Below, one piece after another: positions 28,998 to 37,244 of a stretch of DNA of 64,000 bases (positions are counted from its first letter, which is position 1; the number at the start of each line of letters is the position of its first letter). This stretch comes from Noviherbaspirillum humi. Its GTDB lineage: Bacteria; Pseudomonadota; Gammaproteobacteria; Burkholderiales; Burkholderiaceae_D. Position numbers and translations under genes: made by a program. The notes beneath the pieces are model-generated. The model did no database searches. It saw only the letters and a program-made list of their open reading frames with translations, and was not told the origin of the DNA. The DNA lies in contig NZ_FZOT01000020.1 in the NCBI RefSeq assembly GCF_900188095.1, positions 1-64,000 on the forward strand, in the 5' to 3' direction.

Positions 28998-29471
28998 CTA
29001 AGGTTGGTTGCCTTGGCTAGCCAGGGCCGCAGGCTTGACCTGCAGCCAGAAAGTCACCGGGCCGTCGTTGACCAGCCCGACCTGCATGTGGGCGCCGAAG
29101 CGCCCGGTCTGGACCCGGGCATGGCGCTCCCGCGCCCGGGCGGTGAAGTAATCGAACAGGCGGCGCCCTTCTTCCGGCGCCGCCGCCGGCGTGAACGACG
29201 GCCGGGTGCCGGCGGCGGTGTCGGCCGCCAGCGTGAATTGCGGCACCAGCAGCAGGCCGCCCTGCACGTCGGCCAGGCTGCGGTTCATCTTGCCGGCTTC
29301 ATCCGAGAACACGCGGTAGGCGAGCAGCTTGGCGAGCAAGGCATCGGCCTGCTTTTCGCCGTCATTGCGCTCGGCGCACAGCAGCACCATCAGGCCCGGG
29401 CCGATCTCGCCGACCACCTCGCCGTCGACCCGCACGCTGGCCTGCGCCACCCGCTGCAGCAAAGCGATCAT
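28998..29471 (-). CDS. dtd: D-aminoacyl-tRNA deacylase
   Basis: Removes D-amino acids (and glycine) mischarged on tRNAs. 157 aa. [45 protein letters not shown] and [13 protein letters not shown] cover the family motifs. The conserved SQFTL motif reads PQFTL here, with Pro in place of Ser. The GPVT motif at the active site is intact. The gene starts 4 bases after the tyrS stop, a functional pairing because DTD clears D-Tyr-tRNA made by TyrS. Confidence 0.95.
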   Translation of the reverse strand: MIALLQRVAQASVRVDGEVVGEIGPGLMVLLCAERNDGEKQADALLAKLLAYRVFSDEAGKMNRSLADVQGGLLLVPQFTLAADTAAGTRPSFTPAAAPEEGRRLFDYFTARARERHARVQTGRFGAHMQVGLVNDGPVTFWLQVKPAALASQGNQP

Positions 29472-29475
29472 GCGC

Positions 29476-30738
29476 TCAGGCCAGCACGACGCGGGCGAAC
29501 TTGCGCTTGCCGACCTGAACCACGAAGGTGCCGGGATCGACTTTCAGGCCCTTGTCGCTGACGGTGGCGCCATCGATGCGCACGCCGCCCTGCTCCACCA
29601 TGCGCAGTCCTTCGGAGGTGGAGGCGCACAAATTGGCCTGCTTGAGCAGCTGGCCGATGCCGAGCGGCGCGCCGGCCAGCATCACCTCCGGGATGTCGTC
29701 CGGGATGCCGCCGCGGGCGCGGTTGTTGAAGTCCGCCAGCGCCTCTTCCGCCGCCTTCGGCGAGTGGAAGCGCGCCACGATCTCCTGGCCGAGCAGCACC
29801 TTGATGTCGCGCGGATTGCGGCCCTGCTCGACTTCGCGCCGGAACTGCTCGATTTCCGACATCGGCCGGAACGACAGCAGCTCCAGGTAGCGCCACATCA
29901 TGGTGTCGGAAATGCTCATCAGCTTGCCGAACATGGCGGCCGGCGCCTCGGTGATGCCGACGTAGTTGCCCTTGGACTTCGACATCTTCTCCACGCCGTC
30001 CAGGCCTTCCAGCAGCGGCATGGTCAGGATGCACTGCGGTTCCTGGCCGTAGTCCTTCTGCAGCTCGCGGCCGACCAGCAGGTTGAATTTCTGGTCGGTG
30101 CCGCCCAGCTCCAGGTCGGAGCGCAGCGCCACCGAGTCGTAGCCCTGCATCAGCGGATACAACAGTTCATGCACCGAGATCGGGGTGCCGGCCTTGAAGC
30201 GCTTGGTGAAATCCTCCCGCTCCAGGATGCGCGCCACGGTGTACTTGGCCGACAGCTCGATCATGCCGCGCGCGCCGAGCGGATCGGACCATTCGGAGTT
30301 GTAGCGGATCTCGGTGCGTTCCGCGTCCAGCACCAGACTGGCCTGGGCGAAATAGGTCTTGGCGTTTTCCTCGATCTGCGCCCGGGTCAGCGGCGGCCGG
30401 GTGATGTTGCGGCCGGACGGATCGCCGATCATCGAGGTGAAGTCGCCGATCAGGAAGATGACGGTATGGCCGAGATTCTGCAGCTGGCGCATCTTGTTCA
30501 GCACGACGGTATGGCCAAGGTGCAGATCCGGCGCCGTCGGGTCGAGGCCGAGCTTGATGCGCAGCGGCTGGCCGGTCTTTTCGGCGCGCGCCAGCTTTTG
30601 GGCGAATTCGGATTCGATCAGCAGCTCGTCGACACCGCGCTTGGCAATGGCAAGCGCCTCCTGGACGGCATCGGAGAGCGGAAGAACGGCGGGCGCCGGG
30701 GCGTTTTTGTTATCGTTGGTATGCTGAGGGAGATCCAT
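29476..30738 (-). CDS. tyrS: Tyrosyl-tRNA synthetase
   Basis: Class I synthetase charging tRNA-Tyr. 420 aa. The HIGH motif is HLGH ([13 protein letters not shown]), KMSKS is present as [13 protein letters not shown], and the C-terminal S4 RNA-binding domain ends the protein ([42 protein letters not shown]). A strong ribosome binding site (GAGGGAGATCC) precedes the ATG. It heads a tightly packed tyrS-dtd-ybhB-phosphatase unit and diverges from the M23 peptidase gene. Confidence 0.97.
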   Translation of the reverse strand: MDLPQHTNDNKNAPAPAVLPLSDAVQEALAIAKRGVDELLIESEFAQKLARAEKTGQPLRIKLGLDPTAPDLHLGHTVVLNKMRQLQNLGHTVIFLIGDFTSMIGDPSGRNITRPPLTRAQIEENAKTYFAQASLVLDAERTEIRYNSEWSDPLGARGMIELSAKYTVARILEREDFTKRFKAGTPISVHELLYPLMQGYDSVALRSDLELGGTDQKFNLLVGRELQKDYGQEPQCILTMPLLEGLDGVEKMSKSKGNYVGITEAPAAMFGKLMSISDTMMWRYLELLSFRPMSEIEQFRREVEQGRNPRDIKVLLGQEIVARFHSPKAAEEALADFNNRARGGIPDDIPEVMLAGAPLGIGQLLKQANLCASTSEGLRMVEQGGVRIDGATVSDKGLKVDPGTFVVQVGKRKFARVVLA

Positions 30739-31059
30739 GGGACGACAGAATAAGTTAAAACATTAAAAATAGAGTCAAGGCCAATTTGATATAATCGCGA
30801 CAGCTTTCAAGGCTGCAATTGATCTACGGCAAGTTCGGATCGGTGCCAGGCCCACATCCACATGAGCGGGTTTCTCTGGCATGCAGCAGCAGTACCTTCT
30901 ACCGGCAACACAGACTTTCGGACGGAAGCATATTGCGACCGTTCATGAGTTTTACCCGTTTTTTCTCCGTTTTCGGACCGCGGTTTGGCAGCAACAATCC
31001 AGGCTTTTGCCTGATTGTTGCAAGTTCTTGAACCAGAACGGCAAATTTTAACTGATTGC
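30739..31059. other. 321-bp divergent intergenic region between tyrS and the M23 peptidase gene
   Basis: Contains the mepM-side extended -10 promoter, a minus-strand TTGACT (30773-30778) that may be the tyrS -35, and a hairpin at 30991-31022 (GCAACAAT / ATTGTTGC plus CAGGC / GCCTG). No convincing gene is seen. Confidence 0.6.
30787..30795 (+). promoter_or_regulatory. Extended -10 promoter for the M23 peptidase gene
   Basis: TGATATAAT fits the TGN-TATAAT extended -10 consensus, which tolerates a weak -35. It predicts a leader of about 260 bases. Confidence 0.6.
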
Positions 31060-32427
31060 ATGCGATCCATTGATAATTTCCCCGGCTTGAGCCTGGGCCG
31101 CAAACTGCTCGGCACATCGCGCAAGACGCGTATCGTATCAGCGTCGGCATTGTTCCTGGCGGCCTGCGCTTTCGGCGCGGCCGGCGTGGCGCCGATGGCG
31201 CCCGATGCCGCCGACCTGCCGGTCAAGTCCATTACCGAAGAACTCGCCATCCCGACGCTGGCCGACCAGATCGCCAGCCTGGAGGCCGGCGACATCCGCT
31301 ATTACCGCGAAGAGCGGGTGCGTCCGGGCGATACCCTGGCCACCCTGCTCAAGCGACTCGGCGTGGATGACGAAGCGGCTGCCAGCTTCATCAAGGCCGA
31401 CGCTCTCGCCCGCAACGTGCTGCAACTGAAGGCAGGCCGCCAGGTTCAGGCACAGACCAGCGCCAGCGGCGCGTTGCAGCGTCTGAGCGCCACGCTGGTC
31501 GACACCGCCGGCAACCCGGTCAAGACCATCGTCGTCAGCCGCGACGGCGACAAGTTCAAATCGTCCGAGACGTCCGCCAAGCTGGAGCGCCGCATCGAGA
31601 TGCAGTCGGGCGAGATCCGTTCCTCCCTCTTCGCTGCCACCGACGCCGCCCAGATTCCGGACAGCGTGGCATCGCAGATCGTCGACATGTTCTCCACCAA
31701 CATCGACTTCGCTGCCGACCTGCGCCGCGGCGACCGCTTCAACGTGGTCTATGAAACCTTCTGGCAGGACGGCGAATTCGTGCGCGCCGGCCGCGTGCTT
31801 GCTGGCGAATTCGTCAACAACGGCTCGACCTACCAGGCAGTATGGTTCGACGAGCCCGGCAACCGGCAGGGCGGCGGCTACTACGCCTTCGACGGCCGGT
31901 CGCTGAAAAAAGCCTTCCTCAAGTCCCCGCTGGAGTTTTCCCGCATTTCCTCTGGCTTTTCCATGCGCAGCCATCCCATTTCGGGCCAGTGGAAACAGCA
32001 CCAGGGCGTGGACTTCGCCGCCGCCGTCGGCACGCCGATCCGCGCCGCCGGTGATGGCGTCATCGACTTCATCGGCACCCAGAACGGCTATGGCAATGTG
32101 GTGGTGATCAAGCACTGGAACGATTACAGCACTGCCTATGCCCACATGAGCCGCTTCGCCGGCGGTCTGCACAAGGGCAGCAAGATCGGCCAGGGCGAGG
32201 TGATCGGCTATGTCGGCATGACCGGCTGGTCCACCGGCCCGCACCTGCATTACGAATTCCGGGTCAACAATACGCCGCGCGACCCGCTGTCGATCGAGGT
32301 GCCGAACGCCCAGGCGCTGGCCGGCGCCGAACTGCAGCGCTTCCGCAGCGTCGCCAGCGACATGCAGCACCGCTTCGCCTTGCTTTCCCCGGGCGAGCGC
32401 GGCAACATCAAGGTGGCATCGCGCTGA
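31060..32427 (+). CDS. M23 family murein endopeptidase (MepM/OapA-like)
   Basis: 455-aa envelope protein. A signal anchor lies near residues 24-46 (RIVSASALFLAACAFGAAGVA). An OapA/LysM-like region follows (YYREERVRPGDTLATLLKRLGVDDEAAASFIKAD). The C-terminal LytM/M23 domain holds the zinc ligands in HQGVDFAAAVGTPI (His, Asp) and GPHLHYEF (HxH). It should cleave peptide cross-links between glycan strands for cell growth. The ATG at 31060 (MRSIDNFPGLSLGRK) is preferred over TTG codons upstream. anmK follows 95 bases later, so both steps concern murein turnover. Confidence 0.92.
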   Translation: MRSIDNFPGLSLGRKLLGTSRKTRIVSASALFLAACAFGAAGVAPMAPDAADLPVKSITEELAIPTLADQIASLEAGDIRYYREERVRPGDTLATLLKRLGVDDEAAASFIKADALARNVLQLKAGRQVQAQTSASGALQRLSATLVDTAGNPVKTIVVSRDGDKFKSSETSAKLERRIEMQSGEIRSSLFAATDAAQIPDSVASQIVDMFSTNIDFAADLRRGDRFNVVYETFWQDGEFVRAGRVLAGEFVNNGSTYQAVWFDEPGNRQGGGYYAFDGRSLKKAFLKSPLEFSRISSGFSMRSHPISGQWKQHQGVDFAAAVGTPIRAAGDGVIDFIGTQNGYGNVVVIKHWNDYSTAYAHMSRFAGGLHKGSKIGQGEVIGYVGMTGWSTGPHLHYEFRVNNTPRDPLSIEVPNAQALAGAELQRFRSVASDMQHRFALLSPGERGNIKVASR

Positions 32428-32442
32428 GCGATGATCCAGTCC

Positions 32443-32474
32443 ATATCTTGCCGGTCGGGTGACCGGCAAGATAT
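32443..32474 (+). terminator. Perfect 14-bp hairpin between the M23 peptidase gene and anmK
   Basis: Arms ATATCTTGCCGGTC and GACCGGCAAGATAT with a GGGT loop, 15 bases after the stop codon. No T run follows on either strand, so it may stabilise the 3' end or attenuate rather than terminate outright. Confidence 0.5.
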
Positions 32475-32485
32475 GCAAGATTGCT

Positions 32486-32509
32486 CCCCTTCCCCTTCCC
32501 CTTCCCCTT
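32486..32509 (+). repeat. (CCCCTT)4 tandem hexanucleotide repeat
   Basis: Four perfect copies of CCCCTT end 13 bases before the anmK ATG and occupy the place of its ribosome binding site region. Confidence 0.9.
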
Positions 32510-32522
32510 CGCCGCTGACCTC

Positions 32523-33674
32523 ATGGCTGTCCGACAAGATAATCCCGAACTCTTCATCGGCCTGATGTCCGGCACCAGTCTCGACGGCGTCGATGGCGCG
32601 CTGGCCTCTTTCGGCAAGGATGCATCCGGCAATCTGGTCGTCGATACGGTGGCAACCGCCTATCTGCCCTTCCCGTCCGAACTTCGTCAAACCCTGTTTG
32701 CGCTCCAAGCCAGAAGCGACGACGAAATTCACCGCGAGGCGCTGGCTGGAAATGCGCTGTCGCTGGCCTATGCCGACTGCGTGCGTCAATTGCTGCAAGA
32801 GGCTGGTTCCGCTGCCGGAAGCATCACGGCTATCGGGGCCCATGGACAAACCATCCGCCATCGGCCCGAATGCGGGTACACCTGGCAGACAGGCAATCCG
32901 GCGCTGCTGGCGGAACTCACCGGCATCGACGTCATCGCCGATTTCCGCAGTCGCGACATTGCCGCTGGCGGCCAAGGCGCGCCGCTGGTGCCGGCCTTTC
33001 ATCAGGCAGTGTTTGGATCGCCGCGAGAGCAGCGGGTAATTGCCAACATCGGCGGCATTGCCAATATCAGCGTCCTGCACCCCGACGGCCGGGTAGCTGG
33101 CTTCGATACCGGTCCCGGCAATGTGCTGATGGATGGCTGGATCCAGCGTCATCGCGGCCAGCCTTATGACGCGAATGGCGCTTGGGCGGCAAGCGGGCGG
33201 ACAATCCCCGCCCTGCTGGACAAGCTGAAGGCAGAACCCTATTTCGCCCTGCCGCCGCCAAAAAGCACCGGACGGGACTTGTTCCATCTCGATTGGCTGG
33301 ATGGCTTGCTGGCAAAGCTGCCGCAATCGGCCGCATGGCAGTCGCAGGACGTGCAAGCCACGCTCGCCGCCTTCACCGCCGAGACGCTGGCCGATGCGAT
33401 CCGCTTGCATGCGCCGGCTGCAGCTTCGGTTCATGTCTGCGGAGGCGGTGCCTTCAACGCACAACTGATGGCCGAGCTGGCTGGCTGCCTCGGCTGCACC
33501 CATGGCGGTCTGCGGATCGGCACCACCGAAACGCTGGGCATTTCCGCCAATCATGTCGAAGCGCTTGCCTTTGCCTGGCTTGCCTTCCGCTTCCATCGCC
33601 GCCAGCCGGGCAATCTGCCTGCGGTAACCGGCGCCCGGGGACTGCGAATACTCGGGGCGCTGTATCCCGCCTGA
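32523..33674 (+). CDS. anmK: Anhydro-N-acetylmuramic acid kinase
   Basis: Recycles murein sugar: converts 1,6-anhydro-MurNAc to MurNAc-6-phosphate. 383 aa. The ATP-binding opening ELFIGLMSGTSLDGVDGAL is diagnostic; GAHGQTIRHRP, IADFRSRDIAAGGQGAPLVP, GFDTGPGNVLMDGW and the C-terminal VHVCGGGAFNAQLM are family blocks. The start is the ATG at 32523 (MAVRQDNPELF); upstream codons come from the CCCCTT repeat. No Shine-Dalgarno sequence is visible because the repeat occupies its place. Confidence 0.96.
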   Translation: MAVRQDNPELFIGLMSGTSLDGVDGALASFGKDASGNLVVDTVATAYLPFPSELRQTLFALQARSDDEIHREALAGNALSLAYADCVRQLLQEAGSAAGSITAIGAHGQTIRHRPECGYTWQTGNPALLAELTGIDVIADFRSRDIAAGGQGAPLVPAFHQAVFGSPREQRVIANIGGIANISVLHPDGRVAGFDTGPGNVLMDGWIQRHRGQPYDANGAWAASGRTIPALLDKLKAEPYFALPPPKSTGRDLFHLDWLDGLLAKLPQSAAWQSQDVQATLAAFTAETLADAIRLHAPAAASVHVCGGGAFNAQLMAELAGCLGCTHGGLRIGTTETLGISANHVEALAFAWLAFRFHRRQPGNLPAVTGARGLRILGALYPA

Positions 33675-33692
33675 GCAGTCGAAGGCGGAAAC

Positions 33693-33720
33693 AAAAAAGG
33701 ACGCCGAAGCGTCCTTTTTT
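33693..33720 (+). terminator. Bidirectional terminator between anmK and erpA
   Basis: A perfect 12-bp stem AAAAAAGGACGC / GCGTCCTTTTTT with loop CGAA, giving T runs on both strands. It serves the two convergent genes. Confidence 0.92.
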
Positions 33721-33734
33721 CATCATCGCGGCAC

Positions 33735-34085
33735 TTACACCGAGAAGGAAGAACCGCAACCGCACGTCGTCGTGGCGTTCGGGTTCTTGATCACGAATTG
33801 GGCACCTTCGAGGTCGTCTTTGTAATCGATCTCGGCGCCGACCAGATATTGATAGCTCATGGAGTCGATCAGCAGCTGGACGCCGTTCTTTTCCATGGTC
33901 GTGTCGTCTTCGTTGACGATTTCATCAAAGGTAAAACCGTACTGGAAACCGGAGCAGCCGCCACCCTGGACGAATACACGGAGCTTCAGGTCGGGATTGC
34001 CTTCTTCGGCAATCAGTTCGGCAACTTTCATCGCGGCGCTGTCGGTGAAGACGATCGGCGCGGGCATTTCGGTAACGGCATTCAT
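33735..34085 (-). CDS. erpA: Iron-sulfur cluster insertion protein ErpA
   Basis: A-type carrier that hands Fe-S clusters to apoproteins. 116 aa with the three ligand cysteines in [12 protein letters not shown] and the C-terminal [11 protein letters not shown]. The start at 34085 ([25 protein letters not shown]) gives the standard length. A related A-type carrier such as IscA is possible, but the length and the N-terminal extension fit ErpA. Confidence 0.95.
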   Translation of the reverse strand: MNAVTEMPAPIVFTDSAAMKVAELIAEEGNPDLKLRVFVQGGGCSGFQYGFTFDEIVNEDDTTMEKNGVQLLIDSMSYQYLVGAEIDYKDDLEGAQFVIKNPNATTTCGCGSSFSV

Positions 34086-34139
34086 GCGCAACTCCTGCAA
34101 ATGGGGATCAACAGACCGATTATACGGCCTTGAAAAATT

Positions 34140-34529
34140 TCACGTATTCGACATCGCCAGCTTGAGCACAGGTTCCTCACTTTGTTCATAAGTGAGTTTC
34201 CCGGATACCACGGCGCCGCCGTGCATCTCGAGCGCCCGGTAGAACACATCTCCAGTTATGCGGGCCTTCGGCTGTAATTCAAGCACTTCGGAAGAATGAA
34301 CCGGCCCGATGATCTCACCATTGATCACCAACTGAGCGACCCGGACTTCGCCTTCGATCTTGGCATGCTCCGAAACGATAAGCATGCTGCCTTCTTCCTC
34401 TTTGGCGCAGACGTTTCCTTTCACATGCCCGTCGATTCGCAAGCCGCCGCTGAACGTAATGTTTCCCTCGACGATGGTCGAAAGCCCGATCAGGCTGTCT
34501 ATCGTGCCTTTGGATTTGCGTCCCAGCAT
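34140..34529 (-). CDS. Bactofilin family cytoskeletal protein
   Basis: 129-aa polymer-forming protein with the right-handed beta-helix repeats of bactofilins (DUF583): LIGLSTIVEGNITFSGGLRIDGHVKGNV, IEGEVRVAQLVINGEIIG, LQPKARITGDVFYRALEMHGGAVVSGKL. Bactofilins form filaments and help place cell-wall enzymes or polar complexes. The ATG at 34529 has a GAGG ribosome binding site at 8 bases. Upstream, an M23 peptidase lies 2 kb away; bactofilin and M23 genes are often adjacent, but here they are separated by anmK and erpA on different strands. Confidence 0.92.
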   Translation of the reverse strand: MLGRKSKGTIDSLIGLSTIVEGNITFSGGLRIDGHVKGNVCAKEEEGSMLIVSEHAKIEGEVRVAQLVINGEIIGPVHSSEVLELQPKARITGDVFYRALEMHGGAVVSGKLTYEQSEEPVLKLAMSNT

Positions 34530-34755
34530 GATGTTTTCCTCTTGATGACCGGCCAATCGCCGGAATGACATGTCTTTATATTAGGCAAGCATCCCAGTCA
34601 CGAATTGGCATGTATCAATCAATGCGCAGGGGTTGCTCTATAACAACACCATTTGAACGCTTCTTCGCAGAAATGGCAAGGGTTCAGATGAGCCGCTCCT
34701 CACACCGTTACCATTGGCTCGAGCCAAGTGAAACCATGTTTGGTGTAAAACGATT

Positions 34756-35799
34756 TCAGGGCGATACCGGCACCATGTTCAAGCCGGTCGACTCCTCCAG
34801 GCCAAACATGATGTTCATGCATTGAACGCCTTGACCGGCCGCTCCCTTGACCAGATTATCTTCGACTACCAGAATTACCAGCAAATTGCCGCCTTCCGGA
34901 CGGTGCACCGCGATGCGCAGTTGATTCGAAGCGCGTACGGAACGGGTTTCCGGATGGCTGCCGGGCGGCATGACATCGACGAAGCGCTCTCCCCGGAAAT
35001 GATCTTCGTACAGTTTCTGAAAATCGACGTCGAGTGCTTCCGGCAGAATGGTCGCGTAGAGCGTGGAGTGGATGCCGCGAATCATCGGTACCAGGTGCGG
35101 CACGAACGTCAACCCGATCCTGCGGCCGGCAATGGCTTGCAAGCCCTGAGTGGTTTCCGGCAGATGACGATGCCCCTTCACGCCGTAAGCCTTGAAATTG
35201 TCGGCGGCTTCGGCCAGCAGGGTATGCACCTCAGCCTTTCTGCCTGCGCCAGACACACCCGACTTGCAATCGGCGATCAGCGCAGATTCATTCACCAGAG
35301 GCTTGCCCTGCGCCAGCAGCGGTGCAAGGCCAAGCTGCATCGAGGTCGGGTAGCAGCCTGGCAAGCCAATGATGCGTGCCTTGCGGATGGCTTCGCGGTT
35401 GATTTCTGGCAGACCATATACAGCTTCTTCGAGCAGGTCCGGGCAGGAATGCGGCATGCCATACCATTTTTCAAACACGGCGGGATCTTTCAAGCGGAAG
35501 TCGGCGGCAAGGTCGATCACCTTGACACCAGCAGCCAGCAGTTCACGCGCCTGCGCCATGGCGACTCCATGGGGAGTAGCGAAGAACACCACGTCACACG
35601 CGGTCAACTCGGCCTTGTCCGGTGCCGAAAAAGCCAAGGATACCCTGCCGCGCAGCGACGGGAACATGTCCGCCACCGGCATGCCATCTTCCTTGCGCGA
35701 GGTAATGGCCTTCAACTCCACGCCCGGGTGCGCCGCCAGCAAACGCAGCAGCTCAACGCCGGTGTAACCCGTTCCTCCAACAATGCCTACCTTGATCAT
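34756..35799 (-). CDS. argC: N-acetyl-gamma-glutamyl-phosphate reductase
   Basis: NADPH-dependent third step of arginine synthesis. 347 aa. The nucleotide-binding start is [21 protein letters not shown]; the catalytic cysteine is in [22 protein letters not shown] and [12 protein letters not shown] are family blocks. The ATG at 35799 follows AAGGAAGAAA. In many betaproteobacteria argC lies downstream of rplM-rpsI with erpA and bactofilin genes nearby, as here. Confidence 0.97.
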   Translation of the reverse strand: MIKVGIVGGTGYTGVELLRLLAAHPGVELKAITSRKEDGMPVADMFPSLRGRVSLAFSAPDKAELTACDVVFFATPHGVAMAQARELLAAGVKVIDLAADFRLKDPAVFEKWYGMPHSCPDLLEEAVYGLPEINREAIRKARIIGLPGCYPTSMQLGLAPLLAQGKPLVNESALIADCKSGVSGAGRKAEVHTLLAEAADNFKAYGVKGHRHLPETTQGLQAIAGRRIGLTFVPHLVPMIRGIHSTLYATILPEALDVDFQKLYEDHFRGERFVDVMPPGSHPETRSVRASNQLRIAVHRPEGGNLLVILVVEDNLVKGAAGQGVQCMNIMFGLEESTGLNMVPVSP

Positions 35800-35887
35800 T
35801 TTCTTCCTTGGCTGATGTGTTTTCGCGCATTGTACCGCCCGCGTCTCAAGCCTGCGCCGACGACCTGCGTTTATCGATCTGAAAAGC

Positions 35888-35917
35888 AAAAAAGCCGCCA
35901 GGCGAACCTGGCGGCTT
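35888..35917 (-). terminator. Rho-independent terminator after rpsI
   Basis: Minus strand: 11-bp stem AAGCCGCCAGG / CCTGGCGGCTT with a TTCG loop, followed by TTTT. It lies 20 bases after the rpsI stop. Confidence 0.92.
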
Positions 35918-35937
35918 GAACGATTTCCGAAACGCGA

Positions 35938-36330
35938 TTAGCGCTTGGAGAACTGCTTGGCGCGGCGTGCTTTGCGCAGACCGACCTTCTTACGTTCGAC
36001 TTCGCGGGCGTCGCGGGTCACGAAACCGGCACGAGCCAGTTCGGCCTTGAGGCCTGCATCGTAGTCGATCAGGGCGCGAGTGATGCCGTGACGAACGGCA
36101 CCTGCCTGGCCGGACTCGCCGCCGCCGTGAACGTTGACCATGATGTCGAAGCGTTCGACGTTGTTGGTCAGCTCCAGCGGCTGACGGATCACCATCAGGC
36201 CGGTTTCGCGCGAGAAGTACTCGCTGGCGGGCTTGCCGTTGACCACGATCTGGCCAGTACCCGATTTGATGAAGACACGAGCTACCGCGCTCTTGCGGCG
36301 GCCGGTTCCATAGTTGTAGTTACCGATCAT
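35938..36330 (-). CDS. rpsI: 30S ribosomal protein S9
   Basis: 130 aa. [25 protein letters not shown] at the start and the basic tail [19 protein letters not shown] are the family signatures; the last residues SKR reach the decoding site. It starts 9 bases after the rplM stop with an AAGGA ribosome binding site. Confidence 0.99.
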   Translation of the reverse strand: MIGNYNYGTGRRKSAVARVFIKSGTGQIVVNGKPASEYFSRETGLMVIRQPLELTNNVERFDIMVNVHGGGESGQAGAVRHGITRALIDYDAGLKAELARAGFVTRDAREVERKKVGLRKARRAKQFSKR

Positions 36331-36339
36331 GTCCAGTCC

Positions 36340-36768
36340 TTAAATTTCGAGGGGCTGCGGCTGCTGGGCAGCGTGCGGATGCGTGCCTTCTGCATAGACC
36401 TTCAGCTTCTTGATCATGGCATAGCCCAGCGGGCCCTTCGGCAGCATGCCTTTGACTGCCTTTTCCAGAGCGCGGCCGGGGAAACGCTGCTGCATCTTCT
36501 GGAAATTGGTCGAATAGATACCGCCCGGGTAGGTGCTGTGACGATAGTAGGTCTTATCGAGGGACTTGTTGCCGGTCACGCGCAGCTTGCCTGCGTTGAT
36601 GACGACGATGAAGTCACCGGTGTCGACGTGGGGAGTGAACTCTGGCTTGTGCTTGCCGCGCAGTCGGCGTGCCACTTCGCTGGCAACACGTCCGAGGACT
36701 TTGTCCGTCGCGTCAATCACGAACCAGTCGCGCTGTACCTCATGGGACTTAGCGGAAAAGGTTTTCAT
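36340..36768 (-). CDS. rplM: 50S ribosomal protein L13
   Basis: 142 aa, the standard length. [52 protein letters not shown] and the RMLPKGPLG-like [10 protein letters not shown] are typical. The ATG at 36768 is used; another in-frame ATG lies 9 bases upstream. First gene of the rplM-rpsI operon, with its promoter about 110 bases upstream. Confidence 0.99.
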   Translation of the reverse strand: MKTFSAKSHEVQRDWFVIDATDKVLGRVASEVARRLRGKHKPEFTPHVDTGDFIVVINAGKLRVTGNKSLDKTYYRHSTYPGGIYSTNFQKMQQRFPGRALEKAVKGMLPKGPLGYAMIKKLKVYAEGTHPHAAQQPQPLEI

Positions 36769-36884
36769 GATGAACATCCTTAAAGATTAACTTGCTCAAA
36801 ACGGTGGTTCCGCAACTAACAACTCGAGCAGAAGAAGCGGACGCAGCCTTGTTTTATCTTTCCTGAGCAAACGGAAAGCCCTCC

Positions 36885-36914
36885 ATGATATTGGACAAAG
36901 ACCTCCCACGTCAA
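36885..36914 (-). promoter_or_regulatory. Sigma70-type promoter of rplM-rpsI
   Basis: Minus strand: TTGACG (36909-36914), 18-base spacer, TATCAT (36885-36890). It lies just downstream of the sRNA terminator and predicts a leader of about 110 bases before rplM. Confidence 0.6.
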
Positions 36915-36954
36915 CAGCAAGCTATTCTTTGAATGAATAACCATAGGGTGAGGC

Positions 36955-36985
36955 AAAAAAAACCCGAAGCGGTTAAGCTTCGGGT
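36955..36985 (-). terminator. Orphan Rho-independent terminator (end of the candidate sRNA)
   Basis: Minus strand: 9-bp stem ACCCGAAGC / GCTTCGGGT, loop of 6, then eight T. No annotated minus-strand gene lies upstream of it before the divergent OsmC gene. Confidence 0.9.
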
Positions 36986-37134
36986 CGAAATCCACACCAA
37001 AGGAGGAGGGTGGAGGAGACAACATGCCAAACAAGAGACTGAAGCAGGTAACGAAGTGTTTTCGATCAGGCCGTCGTCTTCATGCTCACCGACGGCTTGG
37101 CGTCGAAGAAAACTCGCTCGGCACCAGCAAAAGT
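36955..37134 (-). ncRNA. Candidate small RNA with CU-rich anti-Shine-Dalgarno motifs
   Basis: A roughly 180-nt minus-strand transcript is predicted between a promoter (-35 TTGAGG 37163-37168, 16-base spacer, -10 TATCAT 37141-37146) and a Rho-independent terminator (36955-36985). A stem is visible in the 5' half (GTTTTC / GAAAAC outside, GCCGTCG / CGACGGC inside). Near the 3' end, just before the terminator, the unpaired stretch contains CTCCTCC and CCCTCCTCC, which can pair with AGGAGG ribosome binding sites. No minus-strand reading frame of meaningful length with a ribosome binding site fits the transcript. It is unnamed; expression is not shown. Confidence 0.5.
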
Positions 37135-37140
37135 ATCAAA

Positions 37141-37168
37141 ATGATATCACTTCGCTTTGAGACCTCAA
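37141..37168 (-). promoter_or_regulatory. Promoter of the candidate sRNA
   Basis: TTGAGG, 16-base spacer, TATCAT, with a TG one base before the -10 (extended -10). Confidence 0.55.
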
Positions 37169-37244
37169 GCCGTTTCGATTAGATTTCCGGCAATTTACAA
37201 CACCCATCGGGTGATATTCAATCTCATCATTTTTGGATAAAACT

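Larger units (their letters stand above)
36769..37244. other. 476-bp divergent gap between rplM and the OsmC gene
   Basis: Holds the rplM promoter and leader, a complete minus-strand promoter/terminator pair that may express a small RNA, and a plus-strand 52-codon frame (37024-37182) that is likely antisense noise. All are entered or discussed separately. Confidence 0.7.

Noticed and set aside
32486-32509. (CCCCTT)4 as a frame-switching phase-variable repeat
   Set aside because: The repeat is 6 bases long and outside the best-supported anmK start, so gain or loss cannot change the reading frame; only spacing effects remain possible.
36816-37034. Minus-strand 72-codon frame in the rplM upstream region
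   Set aside because: It runs straight through an intrinsic terminator stem and poly-T tract and has no ribosome binding site.
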